Shown: piece after piece, positions 8,715-17,983 of the stretch
Numbering within the stretch: position 1 is the stretch's first letter
Layout of the letters: each line of letters opens with the position of its first letter
Assembly: GCA_965224515.1 (NCBI GenBank)
Contig: OZ245051.1
Span: 3,038,001-3,102,000, forward strand
Origin: Sedimenticola_A sp040506425
GTDB taxonomy: Bacteria; Pseudomonadota; Gammaproteobacteria; Chromatiales; Chromatiaceae
Direction of reading: 5' to 3'
Length of the DNA: 64,000 nt
The notes under the pieces: generated by a model
Seen by the model: the letters and a program-made list of their open reading frames with translations, nothing else
The model's database searches: none
What the model was told of the DNA's origin: nothing
Program-made: the position numbers and the translations under genes

Positions 8715-9204
8715 ACATCTTCTCCAGGTACTGCTCGAAACCGGCGACGATGCTGGCTGTTGCTCCATCGATATCGGTGGCTTCCACCGTGACCCAGTGG
8801 ACGTAAATCCACTCACCTGTCATTTCAACCGTGAGTGTGCCCGGTGTGAGGGTGATGGAGTTTGCAAGAAGCAGGCGTCCCATTCTGCTCTTCAGCTTTG
8901 TCCGCACCTTTACAATGCCGGGTTTTACCGGCAGTGCAGGAGAGAGGACAATGCGCGCGAGCCTGATATTCGCCTTGAACAGCTCCTTTATGAAGTGGAG
9001 CAGGTACAAAGGTGTAGCAATCAGGGCCTGTGGTGTGGCGCTAATTTCTGAAAAAACAGCCAGGCTGTTGGGAAAAACCAGCGCTATGAACAGTGAGGCA
9101 GCCAGGCCAACGATCAACACATCTGTGCTAATAGAGCCGTTCATCAGAACCCAAATGAGGAACAGGGATGCAAACAGCACTGTAAAATTACGCTCCTTGT
9201 TCAT
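8707..9204 (-). CDS. mrpE: MrpE subunit, first gene of the operon
   Basis: This 165-residue protein is homologous to MrpE/MnhE/MbxA: two N-terminal helices, then a cytosolic domain with LLLANSITLTPGTLTVEM, which is the MrpE signature (ANSITLTPGT). The start at 9204 (MNKERNF) follows a good GGGAGAAAG ribosome site; the frame is open to 9285 but the upstream part is not family-like. It opens the 12-gene Mrp/Nuo-like operon, whose promoter must lie in 9205-9612. Confidence 0.9.
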   Translation of the reverse strand: MNKERNFTVLFASLFLIWVLMNGSISTDVLIVGLAASLFIALVFPNSLAVFSEISATPQALIATPLYLLHFIKELFKANIRLARIVLSPALPVKPGIVKVRTKLKSRMGRLLLANSITLTPGTLTVEMTGEWIYVHWVTVEATDIDGATASIVAGFEQYLEKMYG

Positions 9205-9612
9205 TCTTTCTCCCACACCCCGGCTGGCTTTCAAACAACAGATGTCCAAGGGCTCTTGGCCAGGAGCCCTGATACGAAAGATCATACAGTGAAAGCGGGG
9301 TGATTGGCGTTACTGAAGAACCACCCCTGTTGCTTCCCAATGAGAATATAATACATGGCTAATATGTCAAATGCGCTAAATCACTTTTAATCACTCAAAA
9401 TTATTTCCATGGATAATACCCTGGATAATTTGAGTGAATGAGTCCTTTCTGACACTGGGTGAATCTTTCATGACTAGGGTCAGTTTTGCCTGCCCACACA
9501 CCAGGCTGTTTGCTATCAGACAATGAGCCGGGAACCTGTTTCTCCCAGCGGCAGCAATAGCCCCCTAACTGCTATGCTATAGCTATGTAGCACTGCGAGT
9601 TTCTGATCTCCT
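9205..9612. other. Divergent intergenic region
   Basis: This 408-base AT-richer stretch lies between the leftward mrpE operon and the rightward SprA-like gene. It must hold both promoters. Two near-palindromic bits are visible (GCTATGCTATAGCTATGTAGC near 9572-9592, and TATAATACATGGCT near 9347), but no convincing -35/-10 pair with proper spacing was found. No gene is seen. Confidence 0.6.
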
Positions 9613-10212
9613 ATGGGAATAGTCTCTTCCACTCTTAACGCCTTTCAAGGCCCATTCCGAAGCATATCCGGTAGGGGTGGGCGTGATGTGGGCGAACCAG
9701 GGGAACAGTCCTCCGCTAAAGCAGGGAAGGGTGGGAGTGAAGAGCAGGTCTCTGCCCAGGAGAAGGCTGAGATTCGCAAACTCCAGAGCAGGGACCGCGA
9801 GGTTAGGGCCCATGAGCTCGCACACCTTGCTGCCGGTGGCGGGGTTGTACGAGGTGGGGCTACATATCAATACGCCCGTGGTCCCGACGGCAGGCTCTAT
9901 GCCGTTGGTGGCGAAGTGGCCATTAGTGGAGGTGGAGTCCAGGGAAACCCCCAGGCGACACTGCAGAAGGCAGAGACGATCAGACGGGCTGCCCTGGCCC
10001 CGGCAAAGCCTTCAAGCCAGGATCTGCAGGTGGCCTCGTCAGCCTCGCTCATGGCTGCAAATGCCCGCGCAGAGATCCGGGCCGAGGTGAGGGAAGAGCA
10101 GGCTGAAGCGGCAGAAAGAATCTCCGGTGGAGACAGCCTGCAGAAAAAACTTGCCAAGAGTGGTGCGGTGGAGAGCGAAGAGCAGGCAACCTCACTGGAT
10201 GCCTTTGTCTAA
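9613..10212 (+). CDS. SprA-family putative metalloprotease (CJM1_0395-like)
   Basis: This 199-residue protein belongs to the SprA-related family (often named putative metalloprotease CJM1_0395). The core holds VRAHELAHLAAGG, a HExxH zinc-binding signature (HELAH), then GGATYQYARGPDGRLYAVGGEV and DTLQKA-like GNPQATLQKAETIRRAALAPAKPSSQD, all typical of the family. A glycine- and charge-rich N-terminus and an Ala/Glu-rich C-terminal helix flank it. There is no signal peptide. The function in this family is unproved; protease activity is inferred from the motif. No clear ribosome site precedes the ATG. Confidence 0.8.
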   Translation: MGIVSSTLNAFQGPFRSISGRGGRDVGEPGEQSSAKAGKGGSEEQVSAQEKAEIRKLQSRDREVRAHELAHLAAGGGVVRGGATYQYARGPDGRLYAVGGEVAISGGGVQGNPQATLQKAETIRRAALAPAKPSSQDLQVASSASLMAANARAEIRAEVREEQAEAAERISGGDSLQKKLAKSGAVESEEQATSLDAFV

Positions 10213-10225
10213 ATAACTCGGCAGT

Positions 10226-11335
10226 TTAGGCAGACGCCTGAGATGTCCAGTCCTGTTGAACCATAGCCAGTTGATGGTGTTTCATGACTTTGGTAACGAA
10301 GGGGGAAGTCATGGCGCGTACCAGCGAGCTGTAGTTGAGCTGGAATCTTATTTCCGCGCCGACAGACGGGCTGAAGCTGCCAGAATCCAAGATGAGGTGG
10401 TCACTGCTGGCCCCAAGGACCTCGGTTCCGGGAGGTGATTGCAGCCCGTAAGGGTCGATGTCCTGTATGCCAATGGCCAAGATGGTTTGCGTGATATGGC
10501 CACGATCTGTAGCAGTTTGCTGCTCCCCGAACGCGTTTTGGGCTATTTGCCCCGATGGTTTTGTTGGCTTGACCTTGGATTCGATCACTTCGGCGATGAG
10601 GGTGACGGCGTCTGTGTGCAGTCCCTTGATTGGAGTGCGGTTGAGGGGTTCACAACCGAGCAGGATCGATTCTCCCAGGCGGATATTGTTGATTCGCCCG
10701 GTGTCTGTGTTACTGAATACCCACGGTATGTTTGCAGAGTTCCCGCCTGATACGATCTCTATTGTCAGGCCAAATGTCGTCTCGATAGAGTCTGCGAGCT
10801 CTGATAGCCACGCCATGTTTCTGGCATCAGGTGACACTCCACTACGGCACGCGAGATTGGTGCCTATACCTTTGAACACAATGTTTGGCAGGCTAAGCGT
10901 CTCACGTACAGTACTTATCAGGTCATCTGGCATGATACCTTCACGGAGATCGCCTAGTTCGACCATGAGTACAACCCCGTGCGTACGGTGTATCTTCTGC
11001 GCTTCGAGAGAGAGCTTTCTGATGACCTCGATTTCGGTGTTTAGGCTCACGTCGGCGTGGAGTACGACCCGCGCTGCCTGGCTAAGCATCGGAGAACGAA
11101 TGAGTGTCATCAATGAATGTATATGTGCAAGACGCATCGCTTCGATATTCTCGATGCGAGAGTCGCCTAGATCGCACACACCCGCCCGCAGTAGTGCGTT
11201 TGCAATCTCCGGAGAGCCGAGCGTTGCCTTTGATACGCCGGTTACCGAGATGCCTCGAATGGCCAGTCGTTCAACCAATGTGCGAGCGTTGTGAGTGATC
11301 TTGTCGAGGTCGATATCCAACCGCGGCATGGTCAT
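10226..11335 (-). CDS. PLP-dependent alanine/ornithine-racemase-like enzyme
   Basis: This 369-residue protein is of the alanine racemase N-terminal (fold type III) family, closest in layout to ornithine racemase (Orr)-like proteins. The PLP lysine is likely Lys36 in VTGVSKATLG; FKGIGTNLACRSG and IVSGGNSANIPW look like the phosphate-binding and substrate loops. The C-terminal beta domain ends near residue 350. Its ATG overlaps the stop of the DUF1611 gene (ATGA), so the two are translated together. The pairing suggests a role in making or removing a D-amino acid or an N-acyl amino acid. The substrate is not known from sequence. Confidence 0.8.
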   Translation of the reverse strand: MTMPRLDIDLDKITHNARTLVERLAIRGISVTGVSKATLGSPEIANALLRAGVCDLGDSRIENIEAMRLAHIHSLMTLIRSPMLSQAARVVLHADVSLNTEIEVIRKLSLEAQKIHRTHGVVLMVELGDLREGIMPDDLISTVRETLSLPNIVFKGIGTNLACRSGVSPDARNMAWLSELADSIETTFGLTIEIVSGGNSANIPWVFSNTDTGRINNIRLGESILLGCEPLNRTPIKGLHTDAVTLIAEVIESKVKPTKPSGQIAQNAFGEQQTATDRGHITQTILAIGIQDIDPYGLQSPPGTEVLGASSDHLILDSGSFSPSVGAEIRFQLNYSSLVRAMTSPFVTKVMKHHQLAMVQQDWTSQASA

Positions 11336-12528
11336 TGTGCGGCTGCCAGCTTCTCCTTGAGATTCGGAAAGGCCAAGATCACCATCTCGACCAGGTGCCT
11401 GGGTGACCGGGTCAGCGCATCGGTGGTTGGGATGCCGAGTTCTTCCTCATACTGCGTAATGGCCGAACTAACCTCGGTATCACTCATGTTCTCGTGGTTG
11501 ATCGTCAGACCGATGACCTTGGTATTGGCGAAGGTCTGGATGAGATTGATCTCGCTGGACGGGGTTGGCATCTCAATCTGTGGGAAGTCACTGAGATGTG
11601 TTCTTGCCGGTGCGTGCTGTAATACGACGCCGTCAGGGCAACTGCCCCGAAGGATAAAGATTGAACTCAAATAGGCGGGGTGACTCAGTGCCCCTTGCCC
11701 TTCGATGATGATCACATCGGGACTCTCGGCTTCAAATGCCTCTATGACTGTGGCTTCCATCTCGCCGGAGCAGAATTGGGAAGGGATGGCATCGAGCGCG
11801 ATGCCGTAACGGGCCCCCTGGATCAGGCCGGTCTGTCCGGTACCAACCATCACTGCCTTCATGCCGCAATCATTGAGGGCTTGAGTCAAGACGGTTGCCG
11901 TGGTGCGCTTGCCGATAGCACCATCGCTGCCGAGCACTGCGATACGTGGACAGGTGACCTCGGAGATGCGGCCGCTGAACATACGCAGGTCCTCCTTGGC
12001 GCGGGGCTTTCGAACATCCAATATCAGCACATTATTAGCTGCGCTTGCCGCTGCGAATTCGGGGTCATCATTCAGAAATTCATGGAGGCCATTCACGACA
12101 TTCATGCCTAAACGTATTGCCTCGAGCAGGATGCTGCGCTCATGTTTCGACAACATACCACTCGCAGGTGCCATACCAAAGATGAAGTAGTCCGGTATAC
12201 ACCCTGCATGCACCAGTGCAGCTTCCAGGTCGCGACATATGGGGATGGCGTTCGGTTCATCGCCAAGCACAACACCGGAATCGAGCCCGGCATTCTCGCT
12301 GTCAATAACCGAGAGTATTTCATACTGCTCTGAGTGACGAACCAGCCCGTTGGCGGTTTTGCCATCGATAGCACCAAAGTTAGCTTCACAATAGACGGTT
12401 GCAGTGGCGACCCGTTTTTTGTCTCTATTGGATGGAGGCGGTAAGGACGTCGCTTTTTCGTTCTTGGGAATAGAGTTATGACTGATTACTGATGCGCTGG
12501 ACGACGCCAAGAGCGGAATTTTGAACAT
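11332..12528 (-). CDS. DUF1611 family protein (P-loop, DgcN-like)
   Basis: This 398-residue DUF1611 protein has an N-terminal Rossmann-like domain and a C-terminal P-loop domain. The P-loop is GSDGAIGKRTTA near residue 200, followed by VGTGQTGLIQGARYGIALDAIPSQFCSGEME and IIEGQGALSHPAYL, all conserved in DUF1611. Some members (DgcN) have been reported as D-glutamate N-acetyltransferases working with the racemase DgcA. The partner here is an alanine-racemase-fold enzyme, not an enolase-type one. The first 30 residues are low in complexity. A strong AGGAG lies 6 bases before the ATG at 12528. Confidence 0.82.
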   Translation of the reverse strand: MFKIPLLASSSASVISHNSIPKNEKATSLPPPSNRDKKRVATATVYCEANFGAIDGKTANGLVRHSEQYEILSVIDSENAGLDSGVVLGDEPNAIPICRDLEAALVHAGCIPDYFIFGMAPASGMLSKHERSILLEAIRLGMNVVNGLHEFLNDDPEFAAASAANNVLILDVRKPRAKEDLRMFSGRISEVTCPRIAVLGSDGAIGKRTTATVLTQALNDCGMKAVMVGTGQTGLIQGARYGIALDAIPSQFCSGEMEATVIEAFEAESPDVIIIEGQGALSHPAYLSSIFILRGSCPDGVVLQHAPARTHLSDFPQIEMPTPSSEINLIQTFANTKVIGLTINHENMSDTEVSSAITQYEEELGIPTTDALTRSPRHLVEMVILAFPNLKEKLAAAQ

Positions 12529-12655
12529 TGGAACTCCTCGAGTAAGGCTCAGAGGAGGCGACAGGATCGTGTCGGCCGGAATTGGCCGAATGTCAACGAG
12601 TAGTCCCGACTAAGGTGGAATGCTGTGGAAGGTGTCCACTATGCGGATTGCGGCG

Positions 12656-12666
12656 TTAGTATAACA
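12656..12666 (-). promoter_or_regulatory. Candidate extended -10 promoter for the DUF1611-racemase pair
   Basis: On the minus strand the sequence TGTTATACT (TGn followed by the -10 hexamer at 12658-12663) fits an extended -10 element about 130 bases before the DUF1611 start. No good -35 is seen. The transcribed leader would include two short inverted repeats near 12559-12588. Confidence 0.35.
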
Positions 12667-12955
12667 CAATGCATTGGCAACTGATGGTAAACATGTAAAG
12701 ACGGCTAAAATCGATAATATCGGACTATATTGATAGGAGATGAGTCATGTACCGGGAAGTGGTATGTGTGTCATTTGTGTGATTTCACTTATAAGTCCTT
12801 GTTTTTTTGTCGGATATCCAATATGGTGCCTCCATTGCAGTGTTCTTGTAGTTTTTCGGTAGTTCCCCTCTCGCAGTTCGTGGCAGATTCTTCCGTAAGC
12901 GATCGATTAGCGTCTGCATATACACACACGTTTATTTTCAACAGAGGTAACTAAC
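12664..12955 (+). other. Probable long 5' leader and promoter region of the cold-shock gene
   Basis: About 290 bases of AT-rich sequence precede the csp start and hold no convincing gene. Cold-shock genes often have a long structured 5' leader. An AGAGG ribosome site lies 9 bases before the ATG. The leader role is inferred from family habit and position. Confidence 0.4.
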
Positions 12956-13159
12956 ATGGCTACAGGTACAGTTAAGTGGTTCAGCGACGAAAAAGGCTTC
13001 GGCTTCATCACTCCTACCGACGGCTCTAAAGACGTTTTTGTTCACCACAAATCCATCCAGGGCAGCGGCTTCAAGTCACTGGCTGAAGGACAAACCGTTT
13101 CCTACGACGTCGAGCAAGGCCAGAAAGGCCCCAGCGCGACCAACGTAGTACCCCAGTAA
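12956..13159 (+). CDS. Cold-shock domain protein (CspA family)
   Basis: This 67-residue single cold-shock domain binds single-stranded RNA/DNA. The RNA-binding motifs are KGFGFI (RNP1) and VFVHH (RNP2), after the canonical MATGTVKWFSDE start. It has the full length for the family. It is followed by a strong intrinsic terminator and is monocistronic. Expression may be temperature- or growth-controlled through the long leader. Confidence 0.97.
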   Translation: MATGTVKWFSDEKGFGFITPTDGSKDVFVHHKSIQGSGFKSLAEGQTVSYDVEQGQKGPSATNVVPQ

Positions 13160-13193
13160 ATCCGGGTTAGGGATGCTGGTCATCCGGAAAAAA

Positions 13194-13220
13194 GCCCCAC
13201 CACACGGTGGGGCTTTTTTT
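13194..13220 (+). terminator. Intrinsic terminator after the csp gene
   Basis: An 8-bp perfect stem GCCCCACC/GGTGGGGC with an ACAC loop is followed by seven T. Confidence 0.95.
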
Positions 13221-13392
13221 GTTTCCGCTCAGTAAACAGTGGCGAACATTCAACAGCAGTCAGCACTCGACCGCTCAGTGTCATATTCAGCCATCGATAC
13301 CGAGCGCCACGATGGCCGTTTGGTTTCAGAAGAGATCAATTGATCTGACAGTGATTATCAGGTCCGGATTTTCATATCAAAATATCTACAGG

Positions 13393-14643
13393 CTAATCTT
13401 CCTGATCCAACTCAAGTTGAGGCACTGCCTGAACTGCACTTCCCGCTATACCCCTGATTGAGCTGTACATGTGATTGGTGTTGAGCAGTACTTTTTCGAT
13501 CTGCTTTTCGCGTTTTTTCCAAATTCCCTGCATGGCGCGTTTTTCTGAATCGAGGTCGGACTGCATCTGGGTGAACCCTTCGACGATGGCTTCGATCTGC
13601 AGGCGGAACTCGTTGCTGGTGAGAAAGTCGTAGAGCATTCCCATCTTGTCACCCTTGTTCTCCTGGGTGGTGATGGCATGGCTCAGCTGGACCAGGGATT
13701 CACGCAGTACCACACAGAGACCCTTGAACTCATCAAAGGTGCAGATCCAGATGCCTTCACGCAGTCCCATCCTCTCCATGTCGGCGGGCATCGCCTCGGT
13801 CACCAGAACCCCGATGTTGGCATTCTTGTCCCTGATGTCATTCTTGAATTTCTCTATCCAGCTTGGCTGGAAGTGCTTTGTCCGCTTGCTCTCGTAATAG
13901 ATGGTGCCGCAGTTCTGTCTGGCGTGGGTGTTGACTGTCTGCAGGCAGTCCGCACCCTGGGCGCCTTTTTTTATCTCCTCAACGCTGTCGAGAGGGAAGT
14001 GCTCTGTCAGCCACTCTTCGATGGCCAGTTCCAGGACTTCACCCTGCATCTGCATTGAGCCCTGCTCGGCTTTGCGCTGGGCCTCCTGGAGCTGATCCTT
14101 GAGCTGGTTGATCACCTGGTCTTTTTCAGAGAGCTTCAAGGTGGCACGGTTCTCTTCCGCCTTGCGGATTTTCTCCCGTTCTTCGTTGAGCTGGGCGTTT
14201 AGCTTCTGCTGGGTCTCCAGCTCTATGGCACCTCTCAACTCCTCCTTCTCACGTTTCAGACGTTCGATTTCGGATTTTGACTTGTTGAGCTCTTTTACCT
14301 TGTCGGTTTTGTCAGCCAGTTCTGATTGCAGGGCCTTGATTCGCTCCGCCTGTTCCTCTTCAGCCTGGGCCTTTATCCTGCTTTCCAGCTTGGCTTTTTC
14401 ACCTTTCAGACCGGCTGCAATGCCTTCGGATACCTGTTCTTCCAGGGCAGAACGTTGATCGGCCAGTGCCTGCTGCTGGGACTTGATTTGATCTTCACGG
14501 TCACTCAGCCTGAGCTTCTCTTTTGCCAGCTCATCGTTATATTTCTTCTTGAGTTCCTCATCCAGCTGGTGGTAGAGGATTTCGTTTACATCGATCTCAT
14601 GCCCGCAATTGGGGCATTCGATACGGTTCTGCTGTTGACTCAT
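13393..14643 (-). CDS. DUF2130 coiled-coil protein
   Basis: This protein of about 416 residues is of the DUF2130 family. An N-terminal zinc ribbon (CPNCGHEID, with only one CxxC visible) is followed by a long charged coiled coil, about residues 25-210. The C-terminal DUF2130 domain contains GTIYYESKRTKHFQPSWIEKFKND and a following ANIGVLVTEAMP, which resemble the E-x-K core of restriction-like nuclease folds. No function is proved for the family. The ATG at 14643 is chosen because an AGGAT ribosome site lies before it and the zinc ribbon follows at once; the frame is open to 14670. It is divergent from recC. Confidence 0.85.
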   Translation of the reverse strand: MSQQQNRIECPNCGHEIDVNEILYHQLDEELKKKYNDELAKEKLRLSDREDQIKSQQQALADQRSALEEQVSEGIAAGLKGEKAKLESRIKAQAEEEQAERIKALQSELADKTDKVKELNKSKSEIERLKREKEELRGAIELETQQKLNAQLNEEREKIRKAEENRATLKLSEKDQVINQLKDQLQEAQRKAEQGSMQMQGEVLELAIEEWLTEHFPLDSVEEIKKGAQGADCLQTVNTHARQNCGTIYYESKRTKHFQPSWIEKFKNDIRDKNANIGVLVTEAMPADMERMGLREGIWICTFDEFKGLCVVLRESLVQLSHAITTQENKGDKMGMLYDFLTSNEFRLQIEAIVEGFTQMQSDLDSEKRAMQGIWKKREKQIEKVLLNTNHMYSSIRGIAGSAVQAVPQLELDQED

Positions 14644-14775
14644 CGCATCATCCTGTTTCGGTTTACGCAAGTATAAGCCGGTTCAAGACTCAAAACATGA
14701 GGCGATCTGTCACAGACTCGTGGCCTGAGCTTCAAGGCAGGTTAGAATGGCCCTTCATATAATCGGAAGGACCAG

Positions 14776-17700
14776 ATGCTCAGGCTCTATCAAAGCAATC
14801 GACTGGAACAGCTGTCGGATCGACTGGCAGAGGTGGTCTCTGTACCTCAGGCCGATCCCTTTGCGCCTGAGATGGTGGTGGTGCAGCACCAGGGAATGGG
14901 GCGCTGGCTCTCCCTGCAACTCGCCGACGCTCTGGGCATCTGTGCCAACGTCCGTTTTCCTCTGCCTGCCGGTTTCATCTGGGAGATGCTGGAGGGGTTG
15001 CTGCGGGAGGTGCCGGAGAAGAATCACTTCTCCCCACAGGCCTTGCCATGGGCGGTATACCAGCAGCTCGATACCCTGAGGGGGGAGGCCGGTTTCGGAG
15101 CGGTCAGGGCCTATTTCGACAGTAACGGCGAGGTGGAGCGGTTCCAACTGGCCCAGCAGGTTGCAGCCTGCCTTGACCAGTACCTGGTTTACCGGCCGGA
15201 CTGGATCAGCGAGTGGGAACAGGGTCGCCAGGCAGTGGAGGGGGATCACTGGCAGGCGGAGCTATGGCGCCGTATCAGCGCACGCTGTGGAGGCGAGCAC
15301 TGGGTCAGTCTTCAGAAACGGCTTTTTGACAAGGCGCGCAATGGCGGGCTTGATGGTGAAGCGCTTCCCTCACGTATTTCACTATTCGGTGTCTCATCAC
15401 TCTCCCCCGGTTATCTGGCACTCATAGGGCTGCTCTCAGAGCTGACCGATGTTCATCTCTTTCTGCTCAATCCCTGTCAGCAGCATTGGGGAGAGACTGT
15501 CGCTGAATCTGAGCGCATCAGGCAGGAGCTGGAAGCCGATGGTGAGGATCTCTACCTGGATGTGGGTAATCCGCTGCTCGGTTCACTGGGGCAGCAGGGC
15601 AGGGATTTCTTCAACCTGATCCAGGAGATGGACCCCGGTTCCGAGGAGCTGTTTGCGGAACCTTCTGAACGGAGCCTTCTGCATCGGTTGCAGACAGACA
15701 TCCTTAACCTGCACGGACCGGAAGAGTACCAACAGGGGCTGCTCGAAAGTGATGACAACTCTGTCAGGGTCCATGCCTGTCACAGCCCGATGCGCGAGGT
15801 GGAGGTGCTGCGCGACCAGCTCCTCGACCTGTTCGGGCAGAATCCTGAACTCAACCCGTCCGACGTGCTTGTAATGACCCCGGATATGGATACCTATGCG
15901 CCCTACGTGGAGTCGGTGTTCAGTGAATCGGAGGGGGGCGCGCGCATCCCTTTCTCCATTGCAGATCGCAGCGCGGTATCCGAGCTGCCGGTACTGGAGG
16001 CCTTTCTGCGTCTGCTTGAGATGCCCGCCGGACGTTATGACGTCAACAGCATGCTGGCACTGCTGGAGGTGCCGGCCATATCCAGGCGGTTCGACCTTGC
16101 GGACGGTGACCTGCCGATGATCACCCAGTGGCTTGAGCAGTCAGCCGTCCGCTGGGGCAAGGATGGCAGTACGCGCAAGGCTCTGGGACTGCCCGAAACC
16201 GATCAGAACAGCTGGCAGTCCGGCCTGGACCGGATGTTGCTGGGCTATGCCATGCCGCCGGAGCAGATGCTGTTTGAGGATATTCTTCCCTTCGATGGGA
16301 TCGAGGGCTCCAGCGCGGCAATCCTGGGTGGACTCAAGGCGTTTGCCGATTCAGTGTTTCAACTCGAAAGCCTGCTTCAGGGCGCGCGATCCCTTGAGAG
16401 CTGGGCTGAGAGTATTAACAGCCTGCTTGGCCGGTTCTTCCTGGTCTCGGAAGAGGAAGAGAGCCAGTTGCAGGCCATTCGCAATGTCCTTGGGTCGATG
16501 GCGGAAAACGCCCGTACAGCTGAATACAGCGGGAAGGTCTCCATCGAGCTTATCAGCCGGTTGCTGACCGAGCATTTCGAGATGAGTTCGGGACATGCCC
16601 CTTTTCTCGGGGGCGGGGTTACCTTCTGCGCATTGACACCCATGCGCAGTCTCCCATTCGATGTGGTCTGTATCATCGGTATGAACGATGGCCAGTTTCC
16701 CCGTGACAGGCGGCCCCCGGGGTTTGACCTGATGTCTGGTCGTTTCCGTACCGGGGATCGTTCACGCCGTGCTGATGACCGGTATCTCTTTCTGGAGAGC
16801 CTCATCTCGGCTCGCCGTTTTCTGCACCTGAGCTACATCGGGCAGGATATACGGGACAACAGCCCCATACCTCCGTCTGTGCTGGTCAGTGAGTTGCTTG
16901 ATTATATCGACCAGACCCAGGTGACCGGAGAAGACGACGCCCCGTCAAAAGCTTTGCTGGTCCATCATCCTCTGCAGCCTTTCAGCCGCCGCTACTTCAC
17001 CCCGGAAAGTGGACTCTTCAGCTATTCGGAGATGATGTGCCGGGCCGCTGCCGCTGTTCCCCAGGCAACCGCTGCCCAGAGGCTGGTACCCGTGCCGCTG
17101 CCCGAACCCGAAGAGGAGTGGCGCCGTGTCGAGCTTGCGGAGCTGCTCTACTTCTATGCCAATCCAGCGCGCTACCTGGCAAGAAACCGCCTGGGTATTC
17201 TGCTGCAGACTGAAGAGAGCGAGCTTGAAACGCGGGATCCCTTTGAGCTGGGCTATTTTCAACGCTCCGATATCATGAACAACCTGGTTGAGAGGACGCT
17301 CAATGGTGAACCGGTCGAGCAACTGCTGCGATTGAAGCAGGCGGGGGGGGAGCTTCCTCACGGCGTTTTCGGTGAGCGGATGTATGCCGCTCTTGAAGGA
17401 AAATCCGAACGTTTCGCCAGCCGGTTGGAAGCGGATTTCGTGGAAGAGGAGCGGGATGCCCTTGAGCTGGACTTCACTCATCAGGGTATCAGGCTCATGG
17501 GCAAGCTCCAGGATGTCGGTGCATCCGGGCGCTTTGGATACAGTGTAGAGAAGCTGCCGGACAGCCGCCTGCTGCAACTTTGGGTACAGCACCTGGCGCT
17601 TAACCTGGCTGCTGACAGCTCAACCATAGCCCAGACCCGCTGGCTCGATGGTGACGGACTGATCCATTTTGCACCTCTCGACAATGCCCACGAGCTGATG

Positions 17701-17982
17701 GGGCAGCTGCTCTCTCTCTACTGGCAGGGCTTGAGCATGCCGCTTCATCTATTCCCCAAAAGCTCCCGGCGTTATGCGGAGAGACTTCAGGCCGGCAAGG
17801 AGCCAGGGCAGTGCCTGGCAGCAGCCCGACTTCGCTGGTGCGGGGAGTACGAGAGTTTTCCGGAGTTTTCCGATCCCTACTATCGGCTGGCCTTTCCAGA
17901 CGGGGATGCGCTGGATGAAACCTTTGAACGGCTCAGTGAACAGGTGTTCGGAACCCTGCTGGCCCACATGGAGGTGAACTGA
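14776..17982 (+). CDS. recC: RecBCD enzyme subunit RecC
   Basis: RecC (1068 residues, a little shorter than the 1122 of E. coli) is the gamma chain of exodeoxyribonuclease V. It recognises Chi and splits the DNA strands ahead of the motors. The N-terminus (LRLYQSNRLEQLSDRLAEVV, FAPEMVVVQHQGMGRWLSLQLA) and the central LTPMRSLPFDVVCIIGMNDGQFPR are typical RecC signatures; the helicase-like domains lack active ATPase motifs as expected. A GGAAGGA ribosome site precedes the ATG. The stop is one base before the recB start. The three genes form a compact operon. Confidence 0.96.
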   Translation: MLRLYQSNRLEQLSDRLAEVVSVPQADPFAPEMVVVQHQGMGRWLSLQLADALGICANVRFPLPAGFIWEMLEGLLREVPEKNHFSPQALPWAVYQQLDTLRGEAGFGAVRAYFDSNGEVERFQLAQQVAACLDQYLVYRPDWISEWEQGRQAVEGDHWQAELWRRISARCGGEHWVSLQKRLFDKARNGGLDGEALPSRISLFGVSSLSPGYLALIGLLSELTDVHLFLLNPCQQHWGETVAESERIRQELEADGEDLYLDVGNPLLGSLGQQGRDFFNLIQEMDPGSEELFAEPSERSLLHRLQTDILNLHGPEEYQQGLLESDDNSVRVHACHSPMREVEVLRDQLLDLFGQNPELNPSDVLVMTPDMDTYAPYVESVFSESEGGARIPFSIADRSAVSELPVLEAFLRLLEMPAGRYDVNSMLALLEVPAISRRFDLADGDLPMITQWLEQSAVRWGKDGSTRKALGLPETDQNSWQSGLDRMLLGYAMPPEQMLFEDILPFDGIEGSSAAILGGLKAFADSVFQLESLLQGARSLESWAESINSLLGRFFLVSEEEESQLQAIRNVLGSMAENARTAEYSGKVSIELISRLLTEHFEMSSGHAPFLGGGVTFCALTPMRSLPFDVVCIIGMNDGQFPRDRRPPGFDLMSGRFRTGDRSRRADDRYLFLESLISARRFLHLSYIGQDIRDNSPIPPSVLVSELLDYIDQTQVTGEDDAPSKALLVHHPLQPFSRRYFTPESGLFSYSEMMCRAAAAVPQATAAQRLVPVPLPEPEEEWRRVELAELLYFYANPARYLARNRLGILLQTEESELETRDPFELGYFQRSDIMNNLVERTLNGEPVEQLLRLKQAGGELPHGVFGERMYAALEGKSERFASRLEADFVEEERDALELDFTHQGIRLMGKLQDVGASGRFGYSVEKLPDSRLLQLWVQHLALNLAADSSTIAQTRWLDGDGLIHFAPLDNAHELMGQLLSLYWQGLSMPLHLFPKSSRRYAERLQAGKEPGQCLAAARLRWCGEYESFPEFSDPYYRLAFPDGDALDETFERLSEQVFGTLLAHMEVN

Positions 17983-17983
17983 G

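Noticed and set aside
12730..12954. 74-residue frame before the cold-shock gene
   Set aside because: No family features, and no suitable ribosome-site spacing; it more likely is the csp leader.
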